Assembly: GCF_032362555.1 (NCBI RefSeq)
Contig: NC_083531.1
Location: 868,001 to 932,000 of the forward strand
Reading direction: 5' to 3'
DNA length: 64,000 nucleotides
Source of the DNA: Amyelois transitella
Lineage: Eukaryota; Arthropoda; Insecta; Lepidoptera; Pyralidae
Shown here: positions 45,422 through 55,960 of the stretch, one piece after another
Layout: the number at the start of each line of letters is the position of its first letter
Position numbering within the stretch: position 1 is the stretch's first letter
Notes under the pieces: generated by a model
Seen by the model: only the letters and a program-made list of their open reading frames with translations
Told to the model about the DNA's origin: nothing
The model's database searches: none
Translations under genes and position numbers: made by a program

Positions 45422-46302
45422 TTACTATATAAAATTTGAATATTTATTTTTGTAATAAAATATACAATACAATTCGTATAAATATATAGCCAATTTTTTG
45501 CTACCAATTTTTGTAACATTGTAAATGTAAGATGAATTGTAAAATATTTATATTTTTCCGTAAAGTGTTGTATCGCTTTTTTTAATATTAATATATTATA
45601 CCAATTGCCATAGACATATGCATTTAAAAAATGTGCCATTGTCGACGATTTTTTAACAAGATTACATAAAAAAATTAAGGTTTGAAGTCGATATGCATAT
45701 AATTGTGAATAACGAAAAATCATTTGTTGATATGAAAAATAATATACATATAATTTTATTTATGCTTTTTAGAAATCACTAATTTATTATTAAAATCATT
45801 ATGCGTATTGCTTTTTATGCGTATCGACTCCACACCGGTATTAAGTACAAAATATTGTCATAGTCAACTAAACTGCACATTTTTTCCCAATAAAAATGCG
45901 TAGAAAGTTTTTTTACTTGTCTTTCAAGTTTTCATATATTTAACTAATTGGGAAAAATATATAAATATATGTACACGGGGTCACGACCACTAGTCTAGAC
46001 TAAACTTAACATTGTGTTGGTTGAATTAAGCGTTATCATTATGGTTGGTCGCATACTCGTATAAGGTAAAATATTTATTGACCGCAGAAGTTCTTCCAAA
46101 TAATGTTATTATTTGTTATATATTGTGATTGTTATATTTACCTATGTAATGCATTGAAATGTTGTATTGTTTGTACCATAGTTTATACTTTTGCTACACA
46201 CAATAAAACGATAAAATGTGAAAATCAAAGTAGTTTTATTTTCGCTAAAATATTATTTATTGATATAAGTAATCATGTATCGATGCATGCTGGTGAATTA
46301 AG

Positions 46303-46477
46303 CGGTTGGGCGCATTATGTCCAATTCGCAAAATGACAAATTGTCCGGTTCACAATTGGTCCAGATCGAAATTGGTCCATTGCCTGGACCAATCGCGAAT
46401 TGGACTAATTGCGAACTGGACCAAATGCGAACTGGACAATTGGACATTTCGTGAATTGGGCATAATGCGCCCGTACG
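46303..46477. mobile_element. 175-bp hAT-like MITE
   Basis: Inverted ends with gggcgcattatg in common. Exact 8-bp duplication gaattaag at 46295-46302 and 46478-46485, as hAT elements make. The inside is made of inverted variants of ggaccaatt and gcgaattgg. Confidence 0.85.
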
Positions 46478-46496
46478 GAATTAAGACACTAACATA

Positions 46497-46722
46497 CTTA
46501 CATGCATATAATCACGTTTTTATCTCCTACGGGTTAGACAGAGCCGACAGTCTCGCAAAGACTGAAAGGCCACGTTCAGCTGTAAGTATAGCTTAAAAAT
46601 GGAAATGAGATTCAAATAGTGACAGGTTTGCTAGCCCATCGCCTAAATGAACAATCTCAAGTTTATTAACTTTTCCCTTAATCGCCTTTTACGACATCCA
46701 TAGGAAAAATATGACAAGATTC
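46497..46722 (-). repeat. SINE family A copy
   Basis: Antisense copy 12 bp beyond the hAT-like MITE's target duplication. Confidence 0.75.
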
Positions 46723-46796
46723 AGACACTAACATAAAAATAATATATATAAAAATAATAAGCCAACCATTTCTATAGTCAAAAAAAATGATTACAT

Positions 46797-46838
46797 ACAT
46801 ACATATCTACATAAAAATCACGCCTCTTTCCCAATGAT
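46797..46838 (-). repeat. Family C fragment
   Basis: acatacatacat then aaatcacgcctctttccc; breaks off at the Kazal gene's 5' flank. Confidence 0.55.
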
Positions 46839-46886
46839 TACATCAATAAACAAAATCAATAAAACGCATTTCAATCAACTTCCAAT

Positions 46887-49800
46887 ATGATAACGTTCCT
46901 CATAATTGTTATTTCCGTGCAAAGTATCAACGGTATTTACATGACAGTCAATTTCAATAATGAAACTGAATTAAATATATATAAAAATTACGTGAAAGCC
47001 GTCTGCAGCAATAGAGAGGATATATGCAGAGTAGAACATAAAAATGTGTGTGCTGTAAGAAAATTAAATGATTTAATGGAATATAAGGAATTTGAAAACT
47101 CGTGCCAAGTTTTTATGTTCAATTTTTGTGATTCTCCCGGGAGGGGTAAGTAGGCTAAAACATACGTACATATGCTCACGTCTATATCCCTTGCGGGGTA
47201 GATAGAGCCAACAAACTGTCTTGAAAAGACTGTAAGGTCACCTTCAGCTGTTTGGCTTAATGATAGAATTGAGATTCAAATAGTGACAGGTTTCTAAGTC
47301 TATTCCTTAGTCGCCACTCATCGCCTAAAAAATATGCGCAAGTTTATAAGCCTATCTCTTAGTCGCCTTTTACGACATCCACAGGAAAGAGATGCGAGTG
47401 GTCCTATTCTTTTTTGTATTAGCGCTGGGAACCACACGGCACAGGTAGGCTGATCAATCATTTATTTTCTTCAGTTCCTCAACGAATATAATAAATAACT
47501 AAAAGTTACCTAACTTAAAGTTATTTGTATCTGGGTAAGACCTATACACACGTGGACCGTAATCCCTACACAAGGAAAACATTACCGGGAATCATAACAA
47601 TATATAACATATAATCACGTTTATATCCCCCGCTGGGCAGACAGAGCCAACAGTCATTCAAAGACTGAAAGGCCACGCCCAACTGTCCGTCTCAATGATA
47701 GAATTGAGATTCAAACAGTGACAGGTTGCTAGCCCATCGCCTAAAAGAGTAATCCCAAATATATAAGCCTATTGGAGGAATCCCAAGTATATAATTGGTT
47801 TACGTAGGTATAGACCCGAGATCCAGCAAGTAAGTATCACGCCTCTTTCCAGGCAGACTCTACATCTTGCCACTTGTCACGTAAGTTCATCGGTTTCGGG
47901 TAATCTTGACCTGACCGTTCGACAGAACGTCTGCGTTTTCATGAAGTTCGCCTGATTTTGAAGCTAAAATTTATTTAATTGTAAAATTTTGTTATTTTTG
48001 AATAAACTGATGATTTCAGAATATCACATAGTCGCGTCGGGCAAATGTGATACTCATATAAAAACTAGACGTAACGAAGGCAGTCAGGCCGAAAACAATA
48101 GTCAATCAACTACTGAAAGGAATGACGAAGTAATTAGCGAATCAACATTAAATACTGAATCTATTGATGACAATGAAGCTACGACTGCGGAAACAACTGA
48201 TGGTAGATAATTTTTAATTGAACCTATGTAGGTACCTAGTACGTCTATTTCAGGTGTCATAACATTTTAGCGGCAATTTATTTACATAATAATCGATTCG
48301 AATAACTTTTTCATATTAAAAGTTTATGATACAATTATGCCAAAAACTTTATGCAGTTTTCGAAGTTTGCCTTTATAATTAGAATATAGACCCGTCCCCC
48401 TTTCACGTTTAGCGATTAATATGAGATTTTGCTCCGAAATAGTATCAATAAACATCGTAACCTAGAAAGATGAAAGAAAGAATAATAATTTGTTTCATAT
48501 AAAAAACAACTACAATACAAAATTATTCCAAAAGCATATTAATTTATTTTTTTACGTAAAAATGCCTGTCAACGACATATTACTTAACAATTTTCCCGCC
48601 ATTTTCAAAAACCGCCGATCCATCCGATTGAAATTCGCGCATTTCAGTGGTCAATATCACAAAGTCTATATTGAGGAATGCAAAGAAGACCACCACCAAA
48701 TTCGTGCCCCTTTACGAAGTGGACACCGCTTTTGATGACCACACGTGCCCACTCTCCTGCCCTGAAATTTATTCGCCCGTTTGCGTCAGCGCCAACCGGG
48801 GAAACGGACTGTATTTCAAGTTTTGGACTTTCGTCAACCACTGCAGCGGAGATCTGTACTATTGTAAGAATCCCGATGGTAAGTACTTTTTATGGAGTCA
48901 CTTCTTTTCACTTAATTTTAAGTTCTAATATTCCTTGGACGTCATATTTGTTAGCATGCAGCTAATTTGTTAAGTATACTTAATACCTACCTGCTATAAT
49001 GGTTTTAGGAATGCTAGATTCAAAATAAAATAACACGGAATACTTTTTAATTAATTGCAAGCATACATTTGTGCCCCAATTTTTTTTAAAAGTAAAGACA
49101 TTTCGGGTACTCGTTCTCTTTCTCGTAAATAAATGTGACAAGAGGCGACTAACAGAATATCTATGGAAATTAGCGGACTTTTCCAAAGTAAAATCTGAAA
49201 GTGTAACAATGAAAGACTGGTAGATCATTATCAAAGGTGTAACTCGGGCTACTCTCCAGAAGACAGAATGAGGATGTAACCATGATTAATGCCAGCAGCT
49301 AAATCGTCCCGAATACAACAAGTTTCGTATACTTAGTTAAAAAAAAAACTACAAAAAGTGTATTTCGTTCAGAATTTGCACCGCCTCCCGACGAGAGTGA
49401 AGAGGATGTGAACGCATCCAAACTGGGGTGGTCCTACTGCGGCGCCTCCAGGTATAAAACTAAGCTTGTATGTACCATCAGATCAATGTTCTTGCGTTTA
49501 TCTTTCTCATTATCCAGAGTCATAGCTTCTATGATTGATGATAACGGTTTACCATAAGTAAATTGCGCTGTTTCCTCTTGGTCATACTAATTTGTCATAC
49601 CAGTATGACTACAAGGATGCTTCCTCCAAATCCCATCCAACCTCCATGGCTGATCACACTTTCCCGCCACCTGTGACTTCAGATATATGCTCTCTCACTC
49701 TGAATCGATAGGTATACCTATGCTCTCTCACTCTGAATCATGGGAGGAGTGCGCTGCTGTCGCGTAAGCTTCCCTAACATCACACTTTTTTGACTCTGCT

Positions 49801-51025
49801 CTCTCATAGCCCGACATTACTCACCTCTATCCTACTTACATATGGGCGTAGCGTAGCTATGCTGAATCCAGTGTTTAAGGGTGCATCATGTTAAGGTGTT
49901 AATTTATTGCCCAAAGTCGATAAATTCTTTAAAATGTCGACTGGTGGAGGATGCAGGAAATTGTACCATGGGAACAAATGAGATGTAAAGACAACAAGTG
50001 CACGCATAAATTGAATCTTACATACATATAATCACGTCATATCACTTGCGGGGTAAACAGAGCCAACAGTCTTACTGTAAGTACTGAACCGATTTCCTAA
50101 AAACTTTCACCAACTGCTTTGTTTTAACTCAGAAAACATTTAAAACTTTGTTCCATCCAAATCGGTTAACTAAAAAATAAGTTATCGTCATTTGAGTGAA
50201 CTCAAGGCATGAGTTTGCCTGCAAATAAGTACACGCGGAAAAATCCGAAATTTACGCGAACGAAATCGCGAGCACAGCTAGTCCTATTATAAAGTTGTAA
50301 CCACATAGCACCACTTAACATTATATTATTTAATTTTCTTGTAGATATCTGTAATCTTATTATAGAGCTGTAACCACATAGCACCACTTAACATTATATT
50401 ATTTAATTTTCTTGTAGATATCTGTAATCCTATTATAAAGTTGCAACCACATAGCACCACTTAACATTATATTATTTAATTTTCTTGTAGATATCTGTAA
50501 TCCTATTACAAAGGTGTAACCACATAGCACGACTTAACATTACCTATATTATTTAATTTTCTTGTAGATATCTGTAATCCTATTATAAAGGTGTAACCAC
50601 ATAGCACCACTTAACATTATACATAAATACATACATACATATGGTCACGTCTATATCCCTTGCGGGGTAGACAGAGCCAAAAATCTTGAAAAGACTGAAT
50701 GGCCACGTTCAGCTATTTGGCTTAACGATAGAATTGAGATTCAACTAGTGACAGGTTGCTAGCCCATCGCCTAAAAAAGAATCCCAAGTTTGCACGCCTA
50801 TCCCTTAGTCGCCTTTTACGACATCCATGGGAAAGAGATGGAGTGGTCCTATTCTTTTTTGTGTTAATGCCTTAACATTATATTATTTAATTTTCTTGTA
50901 GATATCTCCAATTCGCGCGGTTCTCTGAATCAGCCTCCTCCCTGGGGTACTACGGCTGGTTGTCAGGCAAGCAGAAGTACTCTCACATCATGGAGCCCTA
51001 CGAAAGGAAGCCTGGATATGGATAA
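46887..51025 (+). CDS. Secreted Kazal-like domain protein, 291 aa
   Basis: Exons 46887-47145, 48020-48202, 48648-48878, 49373-49451 and 50902-51025 (TAA 51023-51025), phases 1, 1, 1, 2. Exon 1 starts with a signal peptide (MITFLIIVISVQSING). Two Cys-rich modules follow. One is degenerate and Kazal-like, spanning exons 1-2 (NVCAVRKLND, ENSCQVF, FNFC, SGKC). Exon 2 then adds a Ser/Thr/Glu/Asn-rich linker (about residues 106-147). Exon 3 has a better Kazal module: CPLSCPEIYSPVC at residues 181-193, then FVNHC and YYC. The C-terminal exons add SKLGWSYCGASRYLQFARF and a basic tail. Kazal domains usually inhibit serine proteases, but the missing CG-x-TY and divergent loop make inhibition uncertain. 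The intron 4 acceptor is tandemly repeated. Confidence 0.82.
47160..47445 (-). repeat. SINE family A copy with internal duplication
   Basis: Begins 15 bp after the exon 1 donor of the Kazal gene. The cttagtcgcc block occurs twice. Confidence 0.75.
47606..47790 (-). repeat. SINE family A copy
   Basis: Diverged antisense copy, truncated near gcctattggagg. Confidence 0.65.
47835..47935 (-). repeat. Family C fragment, diverged
   Basis: gtatcacgcctctttccagg to ttgacctgaccg. Confidence 0.55.
50018..50075 (-). repeat. SINE family A fragment
   Basis: Only the 3' end is left: acatacatataatcacgtc to gagccaacagtctt. Confidence 0.6.
50283..50901 (+). repeat. 73-bp minisatellite repeating the acceptor of Kazal exon 5
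   Basis: Units contain tgtaaccacatagcaccac and ttaattttcttgtagatatc. The AG of each cttgtag falls at 50344, 50417, 50490, 50567 and, for the true exon, 50901. Spacing is 73, 73 and 77; the last interval is 73 once the SINE-A copy (250 bp) and its 11-bp duplication are removed. The decoys are followed by atatctgtaat, which would give a stop (tat ctg taa) in the phase of exon 4. Confidence 0.9.
50621..50870 (-). mobile_element. SINE family A, full copy with an 11-bp target duplication
   Basis: Best-bounded member of the commonest repeat here: cttaacattat at 50610-50620 and 50871-50881. Read in sense it starts near aaaaaagaataggaccac (longer copies start ccgtgtggttcccggcacca). It then has ggatgtcgtaaaaggcgac, gggctagcaacctgtcac, a hairpin cagtcttttcaagactg, and tctaccccgcaagggatata. 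It ends gacgtgaccatatg plus a (TATG)n tail. No coding sequence, 250 bp, target duplications: a SINE. I see no clear pol III boxes. Confidence 0.85.
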
Positions 51026-51179
51026 GAGAAATAAAAAAAAAAGAAATGTGAAGAAGAAAGAATTAAAAAAAATAAGTAATATATCGGTGTTTATTTTCTT
51101 GAATTATATTAGACATTTTAAATTTAAAAAAGTACTAAATACATTTTGTACTTCACGCTTTATTTTATCTTACATCTTC

Positions 51180-51240
51180 ATTCCTTACAGGGTAGACAGA
51201 GTTAACAGATTTCGGTAACCACATTCAGCTAGTTTTATGT
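51180..51240 (-). repeat. SINE family A fragment
   Basis: ttccttacagggtagacaga to cattcagctag, just beyond the Kazal gene. Confidence 0.55.
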
Positions 51241-51427
51241 TACAAAAGCAATAATCTGGATTTACCTATATGTAAGATCTAAGGCTGTGTGTATAAAAAT
51301 AAATTACTGTTTGTTTGTCACGTCAAAACTCGGGAACGGCTAGCAATTCACCTGATGTTTTAAAACGCTTAATAGGAGTACTATGTACAATAATATAATA
51401 TATTTATTTACTGTGTGTACTGTATAG

Positions 51428-51690
51428 TGCCGTGTGGTTCCCGGCACTATTACAAAAAAGAATAGGACCACTCCATCTCTTTCCCATGGATGTCGTAAAA
51501 GGCGACTAAGGGATAGGCTTATAAACTTAGGAATTCTCTTTTAGGCGATGGGCTAGCAACCTGTCACTATTTGAATCTCGGTTCTATCATTAAGCCAAAT
51601 AGCTGAACATGGCCATTCAGTCTTTTCAAGACTGTTGGCTCTGTCTACCCCGCAAGGGATATAGACGTGACCATATGTATGTATGTATTT
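51428..51690 (+). repeat. SINE family A, full copy
   Basis: One of the most complete sense copies: ccgtgtggttcccggcac to gatatagacgtgaccatatg with (TATG)n. Confidence 0.85.
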
Positions 51691-51792
51691 ATTTACATAT
51701 GTAAACTGCTCGATTTACTGGTAAACAGCTCCAGCTTTAATTCCACCTCTTAGAAGTATACATTTTAGTCTTTTAAAGCCGCATTTCACATT

Positions 51793-51945
51793 ATTAAAAA
51801 TAAATGCTGCAGTGTAGTTCGTTCCGCCGCTTCTTCTTCACATGCGCTTTGGAAGCGGCAGTAGTTATAATTAGATTTAAGTGACGTCAATGAGTGATAC
51901 CCGGTATCCAAATTTTGAAAAAAAAAAAGCATTCTATTCTAAAAA
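51793..51945 (+). repeat. Family D repeat, shortened
   Basis: taaatgctgcagtgtagttc to attctattct; ends next to the stop of the minus-strand zinc-finger gene. Confidence 0.7.
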
Positions 51946-51957
51946 AAAAAAAATATT

Positions 51958-54900
51958 TCAACTCATAATACCATACTTCCTCAACACGCTAACATCATAC
52001 AAACTCTCGTCGACTCTCTGATTCGGATGATGTACCAAATGTAGCAACACTCTCATTCTACCGCTACCAACCCACCCGCACAATTCGCACCTGAAACTCT
52101 TTTTATCACTCGCATGACAACTCAACATGTGTTTCTTCAAATAATACGGCGTACAAAACGTCATATTGCACATATCACACACATTCTTCTTCGTACAACT
52201 CCTGTGCTTGTTCAGAGTGATTGCCGAAGGGAATTTCGTCTGACAATCGTCGCATTGCAACTCCGTCCCTTGGTTCACTTCGCCGTTAGCATGCTTCTGT
52301 TTGTGACAGAGCAGCGACCTATAGTGGTGGGCTATGAACGAGCACTGATCGCATTTCAAAGGATTATTCTTCCTGTGAATCAATTCGTGTTTGTTTTTGT
52401 TCTTTTTGGACGCGCTCCGATACGGACAGTGAGAACATTTGAACGGTTTTATGCCTGTAAGAGATTACATGCATACATAAGTACATATAATTGTGCCGTG
52501 TGGTTCTCGGCACCAATACAAAAAAGAATAGGACCACTCCATCTCTTTCCCATGAATGCCGTAAAAGGCGACTAAGGGATAGGCTTATAAACTTGATTCT
52601 TTTTTAGTGAACGTGACCATTCAGGCTTTTCAAGACTGCTGGCTCTGTCTATCCCGCAAGGGATATAGATGTGATTATACATATGTATGCATCATACATA
52701 CATATGGTCACGTCTATATCCCATGCGGGATAGACAGAGCCAAAATTCTCGAAAAGACCATTACGCCACGGCTAGCTGTTTGGCTTAATGATAGAATTGA
52801 TATTTATCTATCCTATTGCCTATCCCTTAGACGTCTTTTACGACCCTGAATTAGGTGATTCCGTTTTTACACGAAACGACTGCCGTCTGACCTCCACAAC
52901 ATTTGCAGGGGAACCTTTCCGTATTGGATCGATCATGGTCACACATCCAGTTGCCTGAATGTGCAGGTTTCCTCGCGATGTTTTCCCTCGTAAGAGCATC
53001 GGTTAGTATTCATTTTTTACTTAACTAAATTACTTTAATGTCTGATCCATCCAATACAGGATCTATGGTCAAGGCCAAACTCCGGACTCTTCTCCGACGG
53101 CCTTCTTCTATGACGGCCTCTGGTAGTACGCTTGTCTGTGTCACAGAAGGTCCCGGGTTCGAATCCCGGCCAGATGAGAAAAGAACTTTTTCTGATTGAC
53201 CTGGGTCTTTGATGTTTATTTATATAAGTATATATAAAATTCTCGTGTCACAATGTTTGTCTCCGTACTCCTCCGAAACGGCTTTACCGATTTTAACCAA
53301 ATTTTGCATGCATATTCAGTAGGTCTGAGAATCGGCTAACATCTATTTTTCATACCCCTAAGTGTTAAGGGTTGTTCAGACTTAATTTTTTTTTAACAAC
53401 AAATTACTTATAAATTATTTATATGGCAAAACAACGTTTGTCGGGACAGCTAGTATAAGTATATATTATAAAATATAGTATCGTTGAGTTAGTATCTCGT
53501 AACACAAGTCTCGAACTTACTTCGAGGCTAACTCAATCAGTGTAATTTGTCGCGTATACTATATTTATTTATTTATTATTTATTCTCCAGAGTGCTAAGG
53601 ATGCAGCGAGGACAATAGCCAAAAGAAGAAGGGAGAAGAATACATACATACATATGGTCACGTCTATATCCCATGCGGGGTAGACAGAGCCAACAGTCTT
53701 GAAGACTAAATGGCCACGTTCAGCTATTTGGCTTAATGATAGAATTGAGATTCAAATAGTGACAGGTTGCTAGCCCATCGCCTAAAAGAAGAATCCCAAG
53801 TTTATAAGCCTATCCCTTAGTCGCCTTTTACGACATCCATGGGAAAGAGATGGAGTGGCCCTATTCTTTTTTCTATTGGTTCCGGGAAACACACTTCAGG
53901 GAGAAGAATCTGTAGAAGAATTAAAATACCTTTGTGAACTCTGACGTGTTCTTCGAAGACTGACTTGTTGTAAGTGGAGTACTCGCACATGGTACACTGG
54001 AACGGATTCAAACCCTGGTGCGTCTTCCGGATGTGACGGACCATCCGTTCTTCGTTGTCTGTAGTGTACCTGTAAGATTATTTGCGTAGTTTGATATTAA
54101 AACAAAGAATATTTTACGGGTGCAGTGTGGTTTCTGGCACCAATAGAAAAAAGAATAGGACCACTCCATCTCTCTCCCATTGATGTCGTAAAAGGCAACT
54201 AAGGGATAGGCTTACAAACTTGGGATTCTTGTTTTAGGCGATGGGCTAGCAACCTGTCACTACTTGAATCTCAATTCTATTGTTAAGCCAAATAGCAGAA
54301 CGTGGCCTATCAGTCTTTACAAGACTGTTGGCTCTGTCTACCCCGCAAGGGCTATAGACGTGATTATATGTATGTAAAACAAAGAATATTTTACGGACGT
54401 ACTTTTATTTGCGCAATACAGTTTTGGCAAGAAGAAAGAGAGTAATAAGAAGTGCTGCCACATACGGCAAAAGTATGGAACTAAAAATGGTTGCGTTTAA
54501 TTTCTAACAATAACTGTAAAGATTTAATTTTACACATACATAATATAATCACGTCTTTATCCTTTGCCACGTTAACAGATCAAATAGTCTTGTAGAGACT
54601 GAAACGCATAAATTGGTTCTCTTTGACGTATTTATATGTATTGGAAAATACGCACCTTTGGCACTCTGGACATTTGATGCGAGGTTTGTAAATTGATTTG
54701 TTTTCTGATTTTATTTCCTGATTTTCAGGATCCTGGGACTCCATTTGTGACGAATGCGACTCGTCCAATTGCACTTTTGGCTCGTGATTCCTGCAACATT
54801 AAGGGAGAATATACATATATAAATATTATCATGACTTGAAACAGGCTTGAAGAGGCTGAAAGGCCACATTTCACTATATGGTTTTATGATGTAATTTAGA

Positions 54901-55960
54901 TCTAAATAGGGTTAAACTCTTGAAACGGGCCACCGCCGGAGAGGGGTGGGGAGGGGGCAGGGGGATGGGGGAGGGGTTAACACCCCCCCTCCCGTGACCC
55001 CCCCTTGCCGGAAGCCTATAGTTTTTTTTTTACGAATTTTTAAATTTTTTATATAAAAAGTGTGCTAAAGGTCATTAACCGCCAGATGGGCAAGGGGGGG
55101 GGGAAAGTCAGAAGGGATGAAAGGGGTGAAGGTGAGTTAAACCTAACCTAACCTATACGTACTGTCTATTATACTTTTTTACTCAGTTTGAACGCTCCGC
55201 TCGCTTCGCTCGCTACGCTTTGGTGGTTTACACCAACCTAACCTAACCTAACCAAACCGAGTTTGATTTGTGACTAATTTTTTTCTTTTCATTGCGGGGG
55301 GGCTGCGCCCCCTGCACCCCCTGCTGTCCGTTTACCGACAGCTACTTTCGAAGTCAGTAGATAAGATGACAGTAGCACATAACCAAAACGGCGGATTGCG
55401 TTCTGTTCATAGTTAGTGTCTTTTTTGTTTTTACTTTTAAGCAAAGTTTTTGACTATATTTTTAGTGCTAAAATATATTAATTAATGTGTTGTACATGTT
55501 AAATGGACAAACTAATTATTTAATACTAAATTAACACAGTTTACAATGACAAACCGAAAATATTGCGTTGTTTAGTGCAATTTTTAAGATTTTCAAAAAT
55601 TCGTATAAAAAAAAGGGGGGGCTTCCGGCAAAAAAAATACTTGGGTCATACAAACCCTCCCCACCCCCTCCCCAACCTCTCTGGCGGTGGCCCGGTTTTA
55701 AGAGTTGAGCCGAGATATTAACCCAAAGATACTATATCTTTTAATAATTACATATATCTCATAATACTTATAAAATTATTAATTAATAATATAGTAATAA
55801 GAACTCACAAAACTACTGCATTGTCAGCCAGGTCCTCGGTCGTGGGGTCTTCTAATAAGATAGTATCCATAGTCTCTATAACATTGTGTTTGTTGGCTTC
55901 CACGTACTCTGCTCCTTGGTCCACATTGATAAACACTGGGAGTTCGTTTTGTGATTCCAT
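51958..55960 (-). CDS. C2H2 zinc-finger protein, 307 aa
   Basis: Four exons on the minus strand: 55960-55809, 54790-54656, 54069-53930 and 52454-51958 (TGA), phases 2, 2, 1. The first 90 residues are acidic and lack fingers (LLEDPTTEDLADNAVV). Fingers follow: CPEC..HIRKTH, CTMC..HVRVH, CSHC..HELIH, CDQC..HKQKH, a partial one CDDC..HRSC, CDMC..HMLSCH and CELC..HLVHH. Finger 1 is split by an intron. There is no ZAD domain. Probably a nuclear nucleic-acid-binding protein; orthology is not recognised. Start codon 435 bp from that of the divergent neighbour at 56395. Confidence 0.85.
52493..52692 (+). repeat. SINE family A copy
   Basis: Sense copy missing part of the middle (tagcaacctgtcac region). 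Begins 40 bp past the acceptor of the last exon of the zinc-finger gene. Confidence 0.75.
52693..52845 (-). repeat. SINE family A copy
   Basis: Antisense copy abutting the previous one tail to tail, forming an inverted pair. Confidence 0.7.
52855..53040. repeat. Decayed interspersed repeat (see 38560-38790)
   Basis: Contains cgaaacgactgccgtctgac, gcaggggaacctttccgtat and cctcgcgatgttttccctcg. Confidence 0.45.
53112..53590 (+). repeat. tRNA-derived SINE (family E) interrupted by a family B element
   Basis: The SINE runs 53112-53221 and 53456-53590 (box B gggttcgaatcccgg). It is broken at tatataagtatata, which is duplicated on both sides of the insert. Confidence 0.85.
53222..53455. mobile_element. 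Family B element inserted in a tRNA-SINE
   Basis: 234 bp from aaaattctcgtgtcacaatg to gacagctagt. The duplicated ataagtatat on either side fits target-primed reverse transcription. Relatives at 44943-45421 and 60013-60155. Confidence 0.75.
53641..53895 (-). repeat. SINE family A copy
   Basis: Near-complete antisense copy in intron 3 of the 307-aa zinc-finger gene, ending 35 bp before its exon 3. Confidence 0.8.
54122..54376 (+). repeat. SINE family A copy
   Basis: Sense copy. The host sequence aaaacaaagaatattttacgg stands on both sides (54102-54122 region and 54377-54397), a long target duplication. Confidence 0.85.
54535..54610 (-). repeat. SINE family A fragment, diverged
   Basis: cataatataatcacgtcttt to gtagagactgaaacgc, ending 45 bp before exon 2 of the zinc-finger gene. 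Confidence 0.5.
54914..55707. mobile_element. GC-rich inverted-repeat element with a THAP-like start
   Basis: Ends aactcttgaaacgggccacc and the complement of aactcttaaaaccgggccac. The inverted arms continue through G-runs to about 110 bp. Inside are ccccccct/gggggg tracts, cctaacctaacctat (55144-55158) and aacctaacctaacctaacc (55235-55253). An ATG at 55546 reads MTNRKYCVV then a stop and CNF, like the first Cys-x-x-x-x-Cys of a THAP domain. It is probably a deleted P-element-like or other THAP-encoding transposon. Intron 1 of the 307-aa zinc-finger gene. Confidence 0.65.

Larger units (their letters stand above)
44881..46886. other. Intergenic, amine oxidase to Kazal gene
   Basis: Holds a split family B repeat, a family C copy, an hAT-like MITE (46303-46477), a SINE-A copy and a C fragment. 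The AT-rich stretch 45430-46290 shows nothing I can name. Confidence 0.55.

Noticed and set aside
45376-45723. 115-codon minus-strand open frame
   Set aside because: AT-driven composition (Tyr, Ile, Phe), no recognisable motif, and it overlaps a family B repeat.
52114-52575. 153-codon plus-strand open frame
   Set aside because: It is opposite the long last exon of the minus-strand zinc-finger gene and runs into a SINE.
55144-55253. Interstitial telomere (TTAGG) arrays
   Set aside because: Only three or four units each, and they lie inside a mobile element; not evidence of a telomere fusion.
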